Positions 8,085 through 25,899 of a DNA stretch of 64,000 nucleotides are shown here, piece by piece; position 1 is the first letter of the stretch; each line of letters starts with the position of its first letter. The translations under genes were made by a program, and so were the position numbers. Source of the DNA: Shinella zoogloeoides (GTDB lineage: Bacteria > Pseudomonadota > Alphaproteobacteria > Rhizobiales > Rhizobiaceae); the NCBI RefSeq assembly GCF_022682305.1, contig NZ_CP093528.1, forward strand, positions 1,377,501 through 1,441,500, read 5' to 3'. The notes below the pieces were generated by a model, which worked only from the letters and a program-made list of their open reading frames with translations, was not told where the DNA came from and did no database searches.

Positions 8085-9032
8085 TCAGATCGACCAGTTG
8101 CTGTCGGAGGCGCCTCGCGGGACGATTTCCTGGCAGCGTTCCATGGAGCGCGGCAGGTTTTCTGCGAGATGGTCGATGAGGGCGCGTACGGCCGGCAGCA
8201 TGCCGTGGCGCGAGGTGAAGACGGCGTGGACGGCCGATTCCGCGCTCGACCAGTCCGGCAGGACCGGGGTCAGCAGGCCGGCGCGGAAGCCGCGCTCGAC
8301 GATCATGTCCGGCAGCAGCGCCAGTCCCACGCCCTCGATTGTCGCCCGTTCCAGAACGGTGAAGTCGGAACAGGTCAGCACCGGCGAATGGGAGACGTCG
8401 TGCACCTCGCCATTGGTGTGGAACAGTGTCCAGATGGCGCGTGGATTGTTCTCCTGCATCGACAGGGTCGGCACGCGGCCAATCGTATCGAGGTCGATGG
8501 GGCCGTGACGCTCCAGGAAACGGGGGCTGGCCGCGAGGTAGCGGCGGGTGCCGCCGAAGCGGCGCACGATCAGCGACTGGTCGGTGTCGTAGCTGTCGCG
8601 CACGCGCAGCGCCACGTCTATCCGCTCCTCGATGAGGTCGACCGGCCGCCCGGTGGTGAGGATCGAGAGGCGCACCAGCGGATAGCGCCGCATGAAGCCC
8701 GGCAGGATATCGGCAACGACGGGGGCGAAGCCGGGCGGCATGGACATGCGCACCGTGCCGGCCGGCTCCGCCTTGGCGACGGCGACAACGGCCTCCGCCG
8801 CCTCCACGCCGGACAGCACCGCTTCGCAGCGCTCATAGAAGGACTGGCCGATATCGGTGATGGAGAGCTTGCGGGTCGAGCGCTCGATGAGCCGCACGCC
8901 GAGCTGCTCCTCCAGTGCGGCGATGCGCTTGCTGATCTTCGATTTCGGCACGGACAGCGCATTCGCCGCCGCGGTGAAGCCCTTGTGCCGAACCACGGCG
9001 GCGTAAAGCGCGAGATCGTTCAGGTCCTGCAT
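8085..9032 (-). CDS. LysR-family transcriptional regulator
   Basis: 315 residues. The N-terminal winged helix-turn-helix covers residues 1-60 (LALYAAVVRHKGFTAAANAL then SKISKRIAALEEQLGVRL), followed by the linker helix and the type 2 periplasmic-binding-protein fold effector domain from about residue 90 to 295. It is divergent from azoR with a 131-base shared spacer, the usual arrangement in which a LysR protein controls its neighbour. Close relatives of this subgroup (start LNDLALYAAVV) regulate quinone or azo reductases and glutathione transferases; control of azoR is inferred from position. Confidence 0.92.
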   Translation of the reverse strand: MQDLNDLALYAAVVRHKGFTAAANALSVPKSKISKRIAALEEQLGVRLIERSTRKLSITDIGQSFYERCEAVLSGVEAAEAVVAVAKAEPAGTVRMSMPPGFAPVVADILPGFMRRYPLVRLSILTTGRPVDLIEERIDVALRVRDSYDTDQSLIVRRFGGTRRYLAASPRFLERHGPIDLDTIGRVPTLSMQENNPRAIWTLFHTNGEVHDVSHSPVLTCSDFTVLERATIEGVGLALLPDMIVERGFRAGLLTPVLPDWSSAESAVHAVFTSRHGMLPAVRALIDHLAENLPRSMERCQEIVPRGASDSNWSI

Positions 9033-9061
9033 GGCGTTTTCTCCGATGGTCTCCTGATTAT

Positions 9062-9079
9062 TGTTTCCATCAAGAAACA
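9062..9079. promoter_or_regulatory. Inverted repeat in the LysR-azoR spacer, candidate operator
   Basis: TGTTTC, six bases, GAAACA: a perfect 6+6 inverted repeat, which also fits the T-N11-A core of LysR sites. It lies 30 bases from the regulator start and about 85 bases from the azoR start, a normal place for the regulator's recognition site. Confidence 0.5.
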
Positions 9080-9101
9080 GTCAATTGGATTTTTGCCGTC
9101 T

Positions 9102-9113
9102 AATCATGTGATT
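9102..9113. promoter_or_regulatory. Second palindrome in the LysR-azoR spacer
   Basis: AATCA-TG-TGATT, a perfect 5+5 inverted repeat centred 40 bases to the right of the first one, about 50 bases upstream of azoR. It may be the activation half of a two-part LysR operator. Short, so chance cannot be excluded. Confidence 0.35.
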
Positions 9114-9163
9114 GTTTTCGGATCATATGGGTTTCATCAAATTTCAAGCAAAGGTGCTGACCC

Positions 9164-9787
9164 ATGAACCTCCTTCACATCGATTCCGGCATTCTCGGAG
9201 ACCATTCCGTTTCCCGCCGCCTGACCGCCGCTGTCACTGCCCAGATCAAGGCCGAGCAGCCCCGCGCGACCGTCGCCTACCGCGACCTCGTCGCCAGCCC
9301 GCTGCCGCATCTTTCCGGCGCGCATCTGATGGCGGCCAACGCCGCGCCTGAAGATGTCGACGCGCAGATCGCGGCCGACGTCGCGGAAAGCAAGGCCGTG
9401 CTGGACGAGTTCCTCGCCGCCGACACCATCGTCCTCGGCGTGCCCATGTACAACTTCTCCCTGCCGAGCCAGCTCAAGGCCTGGATCGATCGCGTTGCCG
9501 TCGCCGGTAAGACGTTCCGCTACACGGCCGAAGGCCCGGAGGGGCTTGCCAAGGGCAAGAAGGTGATCGTCGTCTCCACCCGCGGCGGCCATTACAGCGC
9601 GGGCCCGGCGGCCGTCATGGATCACCAGGAAAGCTACCTGAAGACTGTGCTCGGCTTCCTCGGCATCACGGATATCGAGATCGTACGCGCCGAAGGCCTG
9701 AATCTCAGCGCCGATTCGAAGGTCGAGGCCATTTCGGAGGCCGAGCGCGTCATCTCCGGCCGCGGCAGCCTGAAGCTCGCCAGCTAA
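9164..9787 (+). CDS. azoR: FMN-dependent NADH-azoreductase
   Basis: A flavodoxin-fold enzyme that reduces azo compounds and quinones by two electrons using NADH. 207 residues, matching AzoR length. The FMN phosphate loop is DSGILGDHSVSRRL at residues 7-20; the isoalloxazine-binding segment is VPMYNFSLPSQLKAWIDRV at about 93-111; and SRGG-like TRGGHYSAG follows near 142. ATG 9164 is preceded by AAGGTG. Single gene, divergent from a LysR regulator, closed by a strong terminator. The physiological substrate is probably quinones; this is from the family, not the sequence. Confidence 0.94.
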   Translation: MNLLHIDSGILGDHSVSRRLTAAVTAQIKAEQPRATVAYRDLVASPLPHLSGAHLMAANAAPEDVDAQIAADVAESKAVLDEFLAADTIVLGVPMYNFSLPSQLKAWIDRVAVAGKTFRYTAEGPEGLAKGKKVIVVSTRGGHYSAGPAAVMDHQESYLKTVLGFLGITDIEIVRAEGLNLSADSKVEAISEAERVISGRGSLKLAS

Positions 9788-9804
9788 GGGACACGTCCCG
9801 CAAC

Positions 9805-9840
9805 GCAAAGGCCCGCCGGTGGAAGCCGGCGGGCCTTTGC
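9805..9840. terminator. Bidirectional terminator between azoR and rlmB
   Basis: A 15-bp perfect stem (9805-9819 with 9826-9840) whose lower part is AAAGG/CCTTT, so each strand ends with a short T run. It stands between the convergent azoR and rlmB genes. Confidence 0.85.
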
Positions 9841-9857
9841 GCATTCAGGACGACGAT

Positions 9858-10733
9858 TCAGCCGAACAGGTGGCGATGCGAGGCGTAGAGCGCGATGGCG
9901 GCCGCATTCGACACGTTGAGCGACTTGATCGCGCCGGGCATGTCGAGACGGGCGAGGGCCTTGCAGGTGGCGCGCGTCTTCTGCCGCAGGCCTTTGCCCT
10001 CCGACCCCATGACGAGCGCGATGCGCTGGCCGGAAAGCGTGCCTTCCAGCGGGGCGGGGCCTTCCGAATCGAGACCGACGGTCTGGAAGCCGAGCTTGTG
10101 CAACTCTTCCAGCGCATCCGAGAGATTGGTGATCTGGATATAGGGAATGAGTTCCAGCGCGCCCGAGGCGGTTTTCGCAAGTACGCCCGATTCGGTCGGC
10201 GAATGGCGCTGCGTGGTGATGACCGCGCCGGCGTTGAAGGCGACGGCCGAGCGCATGATGGCGCCGACATTGTGCGGGTCGGTGACCTGGTCGAGCACGA
10301 GGAGGAGCGGCGAATCCTTCAACGCCTCCAGCCGGCGCACCGGCAGCGGCCGTGTTTCCAGCATCACGCCCTGATGGATGGCCTCGGGGCCGAGCACCTT
10401 GTCGAGGTCGGAGGGAAGCACCGTCTCGACCGGATAGGGCAGGGTGGAGAAATCCGGCAGCTCCAGCCGCTGGGCGGCGTTCTGGCTCACGGAAAGCTTG
10501 ACGATCCTGCGCTCGGGATTGTCGAGCGCCGCGCGCACCGTATGCAGGCCATAAAGGAAGACCTGGTCGGGGGCGACGGCCGGCGGCTTCCAGCCATCGG
10601 CCTGCCGGCGGCGGCGGTCGTCCTTGGGCGTCGGGATCTCCCCGCGCTCGCGCCGCTGGTCGCGATGCGCGCGGCGAAGCTTGGCGTAATGGGTGTCTTT
10701 TGCGGACTTGCCGCCGGTATCGTCTTTGCTCAT
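9858..10733 (-). CDS. rlmB: 23S rRNA (guanosine-2'-O-)-methyltransferase, RlmB type
   Basis: A SpoU/TrmH-family methyltransferase, which by family transfers a methyl group from S-adenosylmethionine to the 2'-OH of a guanosine in 23S rRNA. 291 residues from ATG 10733; an open frame continues to 10937 but it enters the spacer before tRNA-Tyr and has no family counterpart. A basic, Arg-rich N-terminal extension of about 45 residues precedes the L30e-like substrate domain (starting QVFLYGLHTV) and the knotted SpoU domain with its three motifs: NPHNVGAIMR, ALVMGSEGKG and LNVSNAAAIA. The exact target base could differ from E. coli G2251. Confidence 0.9.
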   Translation of the reverse strand: MSKDDTGGKSAKDTHYAKLRRAHRDQRRERGEIPTPKDDRRRRQADGWKPPAVAPDQVFLYGLHTVRAALDNPERRIVKLSVSQNAAQRLELPDFSTLPYPVETVLPSDLDKVLGPEAIHQGVMLETRPLPVRRLEALKDSPLLLVLDQVTDPHNVGAIMRSAVAFNAGAVITTQRHSPTESGVLAKTASGALELIPYIQITNLSDALEELHKLGFQTVGLDSEGPAPLEGTLSGQRIALVMGSEGKGLRQKTRATCKALARLDMPGAIKSLNVSNAAAIALYASHRHLFG

Positions 10734-10979
10734 GCCGCTTCTATAATGCATGTCGCGCAAAAGTGTGCAGCGGTTTTGCACAAGCCGCGAAAAATCGGGC
10801 GGCAAGCGAATGCCGCCGCTTGGGCTCCGGCATGGGGATGACGACATTTTTCGCAATTTTTTCCGTGACGTCGTGTTGACAGGATGAATTGTGCCCGTCA
10901 TATACCGCGCCAGATCGAAGGCGCCGCCGCAGGGCACAGCCGAACGGTCGATACTGGTCGCTTGATCCCGCCGGAATAT

Positions 10980-11064
10980 GGAGGGATGCCCGAGTGGTTA
11001 AAGGGGACGGACTGTAAATCCGTTGGCTCAGCCTACGTTGGTTCAAATCCAACTCCCTCCACCA
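10980..11064 (+). tRNA. tRNA-Tyr (anticodon GUA)
   Basis: 85 bases with encoded CCA. Acceptor stem GGAGGGA/TCCCTCC, class II with a long variable arm (GGCTCAGCC region), anticodon GTA in the loop CTGTAAA. First gene of the tRNA-Tyr, tRNA-Gly, tuf, tRNA-Trp, secE, nusG string that is widely conserved in bacteria. Confidence 0.97.
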
Positions 11065-11090
11065 TTCCGTTGCTCGGATCAAGACCTCCC

Positions 11091-11164
11091 GCGGGTATAG
11101 CTCAATGGTAGAGCAGCAGCCTTCCAAGCTGAATACGCGGGTTCGATTCCCGCTACCCGCTCCA
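11091..11164 (+). tRNA. tRNA-Gly (anticodon UCC)
   Basis: 74 bases with encoded CCA. Acceptor stem GCGGGTA/TACCCGC, anticodon loop CTTCCAA giving TCC, T arm GTTCGATTC. It follows tRNA-Tyr by 26 bases and is probably co-transcribed with it. Confidence 0.97.
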
Positions 11165-11313
11165 TCGGTCGCCCCCTGAAACTGATGTGTTGTTCGGTCT
11201 CGCCGCATCCGTTTGCGGTATGTGGCGCTCCTCTGCTCCGGCGAGAATCCTGAAGCCGCTCGACTCTTTCCTCAATTGGTCTCATGATCTTTCTCAGCGA
11301 TGGGGAGGGGATC

Positions 11314-11688
11314 ATGAATGTGAAATCCTGCATTGTTGTCGCCTTCGCGGTGGCCCTTTCGGGTTGCAGCCAGACCGCAACAAAAGACGTGACGCCGTCG
11401 ACGCCGGCCTATGCGCTGACGCAGACGGATACCGAGACCGTCCAGGCCGGCGTGCGGGCCTCCCTCAAGGACCCGGCATCCGCGACGTTCGGCCCGATGA
11501 GCGCGACGCAACGGGCCGATGGCGTGATAACGGTCTGCGGCTATGTCGGCACGGCGCCCTTCATGGGCGTCCTGACGCTTGCGCCGAAGCCGGTCTTCGA
11601 CGTGACCGGGGTCGGAAGCGATGATGAGAAGGCCGCGTTGACGACGACGTTCTGCCAGAAGGCCGGAATCGTTCTGGCGGCGCAGTAG
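11314..11688 (+). CDS. Small putative lipoprotein
   Basis: 124 residues from ATG 11314, which has the strong ribosome site GGGGAGGGG in front; an in-frame ATG at 11284 lies upstream of that site and is rejected. A signal peptide ends in a lipobox, VALSGC, near residue 18, so the product is probably lipid-anchored in the envelope. The mature part has two further cysteines (VCGY and FCQK) about 46 residues apart that could form a disulfide, and the motif SLKDPASATFGP, which recurs in small exported proteins of rhizobia. Function unknown. It sits between the tRNAs and tuf, an insertion relative to the common order. Confidence 0.75.
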   Translation: MNVKSCIVVAFAVALSGCSQTATKDVTPSTPAYALTQTDTETVQAGVRASLKDPASATFGPMSATQRADGVITVCGYVGTAPFMGVLTLAPKPVFDVTGVGSDDEKAALTTTFCQKAGIVLAAQ

Positions 11689-11883
11689 GTCGCCGGTTCG
11701 AGGCGATTGCCGGTTTTGGAGGCCTTGCCGGCAGGATATGCCGGTTTGGTCCCGTCGCTTTTCGTGCCCGGGCGGCGGGGCTGTATTCCGGCATAAGGCG
11801 TTGCCTTGAAAAACCGATTCGGCATCCCGACTTATGGCAAATCCGGCTTGCCCCAGCTCGTTTCCGGCGGATTTCATTGTGCA

Positions 11884-11918
11884 TTTAAGGCTTGCGCATT
11901 CGTTGCGAAAGCCTTAAA
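11884..11918 (+). promoter_or_regulatory. Leader hairpin before tuf copy 1
   Basis: A 10-bp stem (11884-11893 with 11909-11918) topped, after one mismatch, by a 4-bp stem (11895-11898 with 11904-11907). There is no T run, so it is not a terminator; it would sit in the tuf leader about 57 bases before the start codon. The rest of the 286-base spacer shows no gene. Confidence 0.5.
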
Positions 11919-11974
11919 CGCCTGCCAAACCGGACGGGCCGGTTAGCCCAACTTTCGTTCAGTAGGAAAAAGAC

Positions 11975-13150
<1,176 letters not shown>

Positions 13151-13173
13151 TTTCGGGTCCTTGACCTGAAGAG

Positions 13174-13200
13174 AGCCCCGCGGGAAACCGCGGGGCTTTT
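13174..13200 (+). terminator. Intrinsic terminator of tuf copy 1
   Basis: Stem AGCCCCGCGG/CCGCGGGGCT (13174-13183 with 13188-13197), loop GAAA, then TTTTG. Ends the single-gene tuf unit, so tRNA-Trp and secE need another promoter. Confidence 0.9.
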
Positions 13201-13362
13201 GCGTTTCGGGCGCTTGCGCCGGTGGGGCAGGGCGCTGGCCGGAATAAGCACTGATTTGTTGTAAGAAATGCGTTTTTCGGGCTTGCAAAGTCCGCCCCAG
13301 CGCCGTAAAGACCCCATGCCTTGCCGGTGACGGGTGCTTTGCTTCCGATGCGGCAGGCGACT

Positions 13363-13438
<76 letters not shown>

Positions 13439-13531
13439 TTTCCTGCCGGACAGCGCGGACCACTTGCAGCGACGGTCGTAAATGGCGTGGCGGCTTCCAC
13501 CGCCTAAATTCGTTAAAAGTCCGGTTGCCTC

Positions 13532-13560
13532 TTGTGAAAAAGGGAATCGGGCTTTATGTA
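13532..13560 (+). promoter_or_regulatory. Candidate promoter of secE-nusG
   Basis: TTGTGA at 13532-13537, 17 bases, TATGTA at 13555-13560, about 70 bases upstream of secE. It would serve the secE-nusG-rplK-rplA operon, which is cut off from tuf by a terminator. Confidence 0.45.
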
Positions 13561-13630
13561 GGGCAAAACAGACACGCGGTGCGTGGGGCTGAGAGTTCAG
13601 CTTTACGCGCCGTAATGGCGTGGACATTCA

Positions 13631-13831
13631 ATGGCATCGAAAACGAATCCGATTGCGTTTCTGAAGCAGGTACGCTCCGAGACGGCGAAAGTGACTTGGC
13701 CCTCGCGGCGCGAGACGATGATCTCGACCGTCATGGTCTTTGTCATGGTCTTCCTTGCCGCGGTGTTCTTCTTTGCTGCGGACCAGTTGATGGGCTGGCT
13801 TATCGGCCTCGTCCTGAACGCCGGCGCCTGA
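13631..13831 (+). CDS. secE: Preprotein translocase subunit SecE
   Basis: Essential small subunit of the SecYEG channel in the inner membrane. 66 residues: the short single-span form typical of alphaproteobacteria. An amphipathic N-terminal helix with the conserved EVRSE/KVTWPSRRE-like stretch (KQVRSETAKVTWPSRRET) precedes one transmembrane segment at about residues 35-58. It is followed by nusG after 16 bases, the near-universal secE-nusG pair. Confidence 0.95.
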   Translation: MASKTNPIAFLKQVRSETAKVTWPSRRETMISTVMVFVMVFLAAVFFFAADQLMGWLIGLVLNAGA

Positions 13832-13847
13832 TTGGTTGGAGATGAAC

Positions 13848-14378
13848 ATGGCTTCCCGTTGGTACATCGTCCACGCCTATTCGAATTTCGAGAAGAAGGT
13901 CGCTGAGGACATCGAGAACAAGGCTCGCCAGAAGGGTCTTGATCACCTGTTCGAAAAGATCCTCGTGCCGACCGAAAAGGTTGTCGAGGTGCGTCGTGGC
14001 CGCAAGGTCGACTCCGAGCGCAAGTTCTTCCCCGGCTACGTGCTGGTGCGGGCGAACCTGACGGACGAGGCGTACCACCTCATCAAGAATACGCCGAAGG
14101 TCACGGGCTTCCTCGGTTCCGACAACAAGCCGGTTCCGATCCCGGACAGTGAGGCCGAGCGCATCCTGTCGCAGGTTCAGGACGGTGTCGATCGTCCGAA
14201 GCCCTCCGTCTCGTTCGAGATCGGCGAGCAGGTTCGCGTTTCCGATGGTCCGTTCGCTTCGTTCAACGGTATCGTCCAGGACGTCGACGAGGAGCGTTCG
14301 CGCCTCAAGGTGGAAGTGTCGATCTTCGGTCGCGCCACCCCGGTCGAGCTGGAATACGCTCAGGTCGAGAAAATCTGA
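13848..14378 (+). CDS. nusG: Transcription termination/antitermination factor NusG
   Basis: Binds RNA polymerase through its N-terminal domain, speeds elongation, and links it to Rho or to ribosomal protein S10 through its KOW domain. 176 residues from ATG 13848. Three in-frame starts exist (TTG 13836, ATG 13842, ATG 13848); GGAG at 13838-13841 gives the proper spacing only for 13848, and relatives start MASRWYIVH-like. The NGN domain covers about 1-110 and the KOW domain (EQVRVSDGPFASFNG) about 125-176. Confidence 0.96.
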   Translation: MASRWYIVHAYSNFEKKVAEDIENKARQKGLDHLFEKILVPTEKVVEVRRGRKVDSERKFFPGYVLVRANLTDEAYHLIKNTPKVTGFLGSDNKPVPIPDSEAERILSQVQDGVDRPKPSVSFEIGEQVRVSDGPFASFNGIVQDVDEERSRLKVEVSIFGRATPVELEYAQVEKI

Positions 14379-14579
14379 TTTCGGCGGCGCCTTCCGGGCG
14401 TTGCTGTTTCGAAATCCAATCCTCCTCGTGAGGGTTGGTGGCGGAAGTTTCCGCCGATCGCGTGGAAGGGAAGGCGGCCTTTAGCCGGGCGCCCGGACCG
14501 CACCACGCAACCGCAGCCGCCGGTCCCTGGATCGGCATCAAGGGCCGGGCAACCGGCCGCATTCTGAAAGGCAGAGAAA

Positions 14580-15011
14580 ATGGCTAAGAAAGTTGCAGGC
14601 CAGCTCAAGCTTCAGGTCAAGGCAGGATCGGCAAACCCGTCCCCGCCGATCGGCCCGGCGCTTGGTCAGCGTGGCATTAACATCATGGAATTCTGCAAGT
14701 CGTTCAACGCGGCTACGCAGGAAATGGAAAAGGGTATGCCGATCCCGGTCGTCATCACCTACTACCAGGACAAGTCCTTCACCTTCGTGATGAAGCAGCC
14801 GCCGGTGACCTACTTCCTCAAGAAGGAAGCCAAGATCCAGTCCGGTTCGAAGACCCCGGGCAAGGGCGCGACGGTCGGCAAGCTCACCAAGGCTCAGATC
14901 AAGTCGATCGCCGAAGCCAAGATGAAGGATCTCAACGCCGCCGATATCGAAGGCGCGATGGCAATGGTCGAGGGCTCCGCCCGCGCCATGGGCCTGGAAG
15001 TGGTAGGTTAA
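14580..15011 (+). CDS. rplK: 50S ribosomal protein L11
   Basis: Binds the GTPase-associated centre of 23S rRNA and is needed for RelA activation during the stringent response. 143 residues with the Pro-rich signature [14 protein letters not shown] at about 20-33 and the C-terminal rRNA-binding half from about 75. Lys and the N terminus are usual targets of PrmA methylation. The 201-base spacer from nusG has several GC-rich inverted repeats but no gene; in other bacteria this leader is the L1 repressor target, which I could not locate precisely here. Confidence 0.97.
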   Translation: MAKKVAGQLKLQVKAGSANPSPPIGPALGQRGINIMEFCKSFNAATQEMEKGMPIPVVITYYQDKSFTFVMKQPPVTYFLKKEAKIQSGSKTPGKGATVGKLTKAQIKSIAEAKMKDLNAADIEGAMAMVEGSARAMGLEVVG

Positions 15012-15015
15012 TATC

Positions 15016-15708
15016 ATGGCCAAGATTGCAAAGCGCATCCAGAAGATCCGTGAAGGCATCGATCCGACCAAGCTCGTCGCCCTGTCGGACGCAATCGCTC
15101 TCGTCAAGGAGCGTGCCGTCGCCAAGTTCGACGAAACCGTCGAAGTCGCCATGAACCTCGGCGTCGACCCGCGCCACGCAGACCAGATGGTCCGCGGCGT
15201 GGTCAACCTGCCGAACGGCACGGGCCGTGACGTTCGCGTCGCCGTCTTCGCACGTGGCGCCAAGGCTGACGAAGCCAAGGCCGCCGGAGCCGACATCGTC
15301 GGTGCGGAAGACCTGCTCGAAATCGTCCAGGGCGGCAAGATCGACTTCGATCGTTGCATCGCGACCCCGGACATGATGCCGCTCGTCGGTCGTCTCGGTA
15401 AGGTTCTCGGCCCGCGCGGCATGATGCCGAACCCGAAGGTGGGTACGGTCACCATGGACGTCACGGGCGCCGTCAAGGCTTCCAAGGGCGGCGCTGTCGA
15501 GTTCCGCGTCGAGAAGGCTGGTATCATCCATGCCGGCATCGGCAAGGCTTCCTTCGACGCCAAGGCTCTTGAAGAGAACATCAAGGCCTTCGCCGACGCC
15601 GTCATCAAGGCGAAGCCGGCTGGCGCCAAGGGCAACTACGTCAAGCGCGTAGCCATCTCTTCGACGATGGGCCCGGGCGTAAAGATCGACCCGTCGACGG
15701 TCGCTTAA
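15016..15708 (+). CDS. rplA: 50S ribosomal protein L1
   Basis: Forms the mobile L1 stalk that guides deacylated tRNA out of the E site; in many bacteria it also represses translation of its own rplK-rplA mRNA. 230 residues, standard length. The conserved loop [13 protein letters not shown] lies near 134-146 and the C-terminal ISSTMGPG motif near 215. Four bases separate it from rplK, so the two are translationally coupled. Confidence 0.97.
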   Translation: MAKIAKRIQKIREGIDPTKLVALSDAIALVKERAVAKFDETVEVAMNLGVDPRHADQMVRGVVNLPNGTGRDVRVAVFARGAKADEAKAAGADIVGAEDLLEIVQGGKIDFDRCIATPDMMPLVGRLGKVLGPRGMMPNPKVGTVTMDVTGAVKASKGGAVEFRVEKAGIIHAGIGKASFDAKALEENIKAFADAVIKAKPAGAKGNYVKRVAISSTMGPGVKIDPSTVA

Positions 15709-15739
15709 TTTCGGTTCGGCCTCGGCCGGATCGCAACAG

Positions 15740-15766
15740 AATTCCCGGCCGGTCTGGCCGGGAATT
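15740..15766 (+). promoter_or_regulatory. Strong hairpin just after rplA
   Basis: An 11-bp perfect stem (15740-15750 with 15756-15766) with loop GGTCT. Only TTT-poor sequence follows, so it is more likely an RNA-processing or 3'-protection structure than a full terminator. It separates rplKA from the L10 leader. Confidence 0.5.
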
Positions 15767-15784
15767 TCCGGGGAAACCCGGAAC

Positions 15785-15968
15785 TCCTGTCCGAGATTGC
15801 AGGTGGTTAGACCTTAATCACGTTGCCTGCATGAGACGGGTGAGACCTGAATTTCACTCAGCGTCGGATGACGCGGAATTCGGTTCGAACCTACCTTGCC
15901 TGTGCCGCGGCTCCAAGCCGAGCGCGGGGGGACAGGATCCTCGAGCGTCGCTCGGGATCAGCTTTTTG
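15785..15968 (+). ncRNA. L10-type ribosomal leader of rplJL with intrinsic terminator
   Basis: The 335 bases between rplA and rplJ hold no gene but strong RNA structure. A core hairpin, GCAG at 15799-15802 with CTGC at 15827-15830 enclosing a 7-bp stem 15803-15809/15815-15821, is followed by GAGACGGGTGAGACC. Core sequence and order (TGTCCGAGATTGCAGG ... TTAATC ... GCCTGC) resemble the L10(L12)4-binding leader of E. coli rplJ as I remember it. Farther on, a stem 15899-15903/15932-15936 is followed by a terminator, GATCC-T-CGAGC with GCTCG-GGATC (15936-15959), then AGCTTTTT. The arrangement suggests control of rplJL by bound L10-L12, possibly by attenuation; the attenuation step is inference. 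Confidence 0.65.
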
Positions 15969-16043
15969 AGATGATCTCTAGCGGCAAAGGCAAACCCGGC
16001 AGGTTCCGTGAGAATTCACGGTCCTGTTAACTGGAGATAGGCA

Positions 16044-16562
16044 GTGGAAAGAGCGGAAAAACGCGAATTCGTCACGGAGCTGAATGAAGTCTTCAAGGCT
16101 TCCGGTTCGGTTGTCGTGGCCCGCTATGCCGGCATCACCGTTGCACAGATGAACGATCTTCGTACGAAGATGCGTGCAGCTGGCGGTACCGTCAAAGTCG
16201 CGAAGAACCGCCTGGCCAAAATTGCCCTTCAGGGTACGGAGTCGGAAGGGATGTCTGATCTCTTCCAGGGTCAGACACTCATTGCATACGCAAATGATCC
16301 GATGATCGCTCCGAAGGTAGCCATGGATTTCGCCAAGACCAACGACAAGCTCGTTGTTCTCGGTGGTGCCATGGGTGCGACCACACTCGACGCAGAAGCA
16401 GTCAAGTCGCTTGCGACCCTGCCTTCGCTCGACGAGCTTCGTGCAAAGCTCCTGGGCCTCATTGCAGCCCCGGCAACGCGCGTCGCCACGGTCGTTGCAG
16501 CACCGGCAAGCCAGCTTGCCCGCGTGTTCGCAGCCTACGCCAAGAAGGACGAAGCCGCGTAA
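16044..16562 (+). CDS. rplJ: 50S ribosomal protein L10
   Basis: Base of the L12 stalk: its N-terminal half binds 23S rRNA next to L11 and its C-terminal helix binds L12 dimers. 172 residues from a GTG start at 16044, with GGAG ten bases upstream and the expected N-terminal sequence. The C-terminal helix is rich in Ala ([15 protein letters not shown]). As L10-L12 complex it represses its own translation in other bacteria, and the leader in front of this gene carries a matching structure. Confidence 0.97.
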   Translation: MERAEKREFVTELNEVFKASGSVVVARYAGITVAQMNDLRTKMRAAGGTVKVAKNRLAKIALQGTESEGMSDLFQGQTLIAYANDPMIAPKVAMDFAKTNDKLVVLGGAMGATTLDAEAVKSLATLPSLDELRAKLLGLIAAPATRVATVVAAPASQLARVFAAYAKKDEAA

Positions 16563-16622
16563 GGCGGTTTTTCGCTGTAAATCAAACAACCCAGTTCGAA
16601 CCGAACAAAAGGAACTACTACA

Positions 16623-17000
<378 letters not shown>

Positions 17001-17013
17001 TACCGGAATACGG

Positions 17014-17037
17014 TGGGAGAGGGTTTCGACCCTCTCC
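17014..17037 (+). terminator. Hairpin 1 in the rplL-rpoB spacer (partial attenuator)
   Basis: A 10-bp stem (17014-17023 with 17028-17037) with a TTCG tetraloop and no long T run. In E. coli the same spacer has an attenuator that lets about a fifth of transcripts continue into rpoBC; the same role is inferred here. Confidence 0.6.
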
Positions 17038-17060
17038 CATTGGTCCTTTCCGCTGAACTG

Positions 17061-17096
17061 ATTACCCAAAAGCCGCAAAAACGGCTTTTGGGTAAT
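17061..17096 (+). promoter_or_regulatory. Hairpin 2 in the rplL-rpoB spacer
   Basis: A perfect 15-bp stem (17061-17075 with 17082-17096) with loop CAAAAA. No T tract follows. Its length suits an RNase III cleavage site, which is where the E. coli message is cut between rplL and rpoB; that function is inferred. Confidence 0.55.
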
Positions 17097-17252
17097 GGGT
17101 TCTTCAAGAGGATGGTCTTCACCGCGCGATTGGGCAATCCGGCCCGTCAACCGGCAGCAAGACGAGTTTGAACCAACCCATTGGTCGACGGGATCGACTG
17201 GCCAGCGAACCCCGTCCGTTGCAGGCCCGGATGCAAATTTGAAGGAGCGACG

Positions 17253-21392
<4,140 letters not shown>

Positions 21393-21401
21393 GCCTGATC
21401 T

Positions 21402-21429
21402 GGTGCGCGCCTTCCGGCGCGCACCGTTT
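21402..21429 (+). promoter_or_regulatory. Hairpin in the rpoB-rpoC spacer
   Basis: Perfect 10-bp stem (21402-21411 with 21416-21425), loop TTCC, followed by only GTTTC. Probably a processing or pausing structure rather than an operon end, since rpoC must be co-expressed. Confidence 0.45.
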
Positions 21430-21546
21430 CCGCCTCCGCCCGGTCGGGCAGGGGCGGCTCATCCGTTTCAAGCAGCCTTGCGGCACCCGGGTATCGCCGC
21501 AATTGGCTGCTAAGCAGAGGGCCACTGGCCCACGAAGGAGATAGGC

Positions 21547-25758
<4,212 letters not shown>

Positions 25759-25780
25759 GGCTGACGCTACGACAATGCAG

Positions 25781-25808
25781 AACGCCGGGCCTAGCGCCCG
25801 GCGTTTTC
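25781..25808 (+). terminator. Intrinsic terminator of the rpoBC operon
   Basis: Stem AACGCCGGGC/GCCCGGCGTT (25781-25790 with 25796-25805), then TTTTC. It is 22 bases after the rpoC stop. Confidence 0.88.
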
Positions 25809-25849
25809 ATTCGGCGGGGAGAGCGGTTTGCCGATCCCAAACGAAAACA

Positions 25850-25880
25850 AAAAAGCCGCCCGGCGACCGGGCGGCTTTTT
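25850..25880. terminator. Second, bidirectional terminator after rpoC
   Basis: A 14-bp stem (25850-25863 with 25867-25880) that begins with AAAAA and ends with TTTTT, so it ends transcripts from both strands: rpoC read-through and the convergent 98-residue gene. Confidence 0.85.
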
Positions 25881-25899
25881 GCATTTCGGGAGTAAAGGC

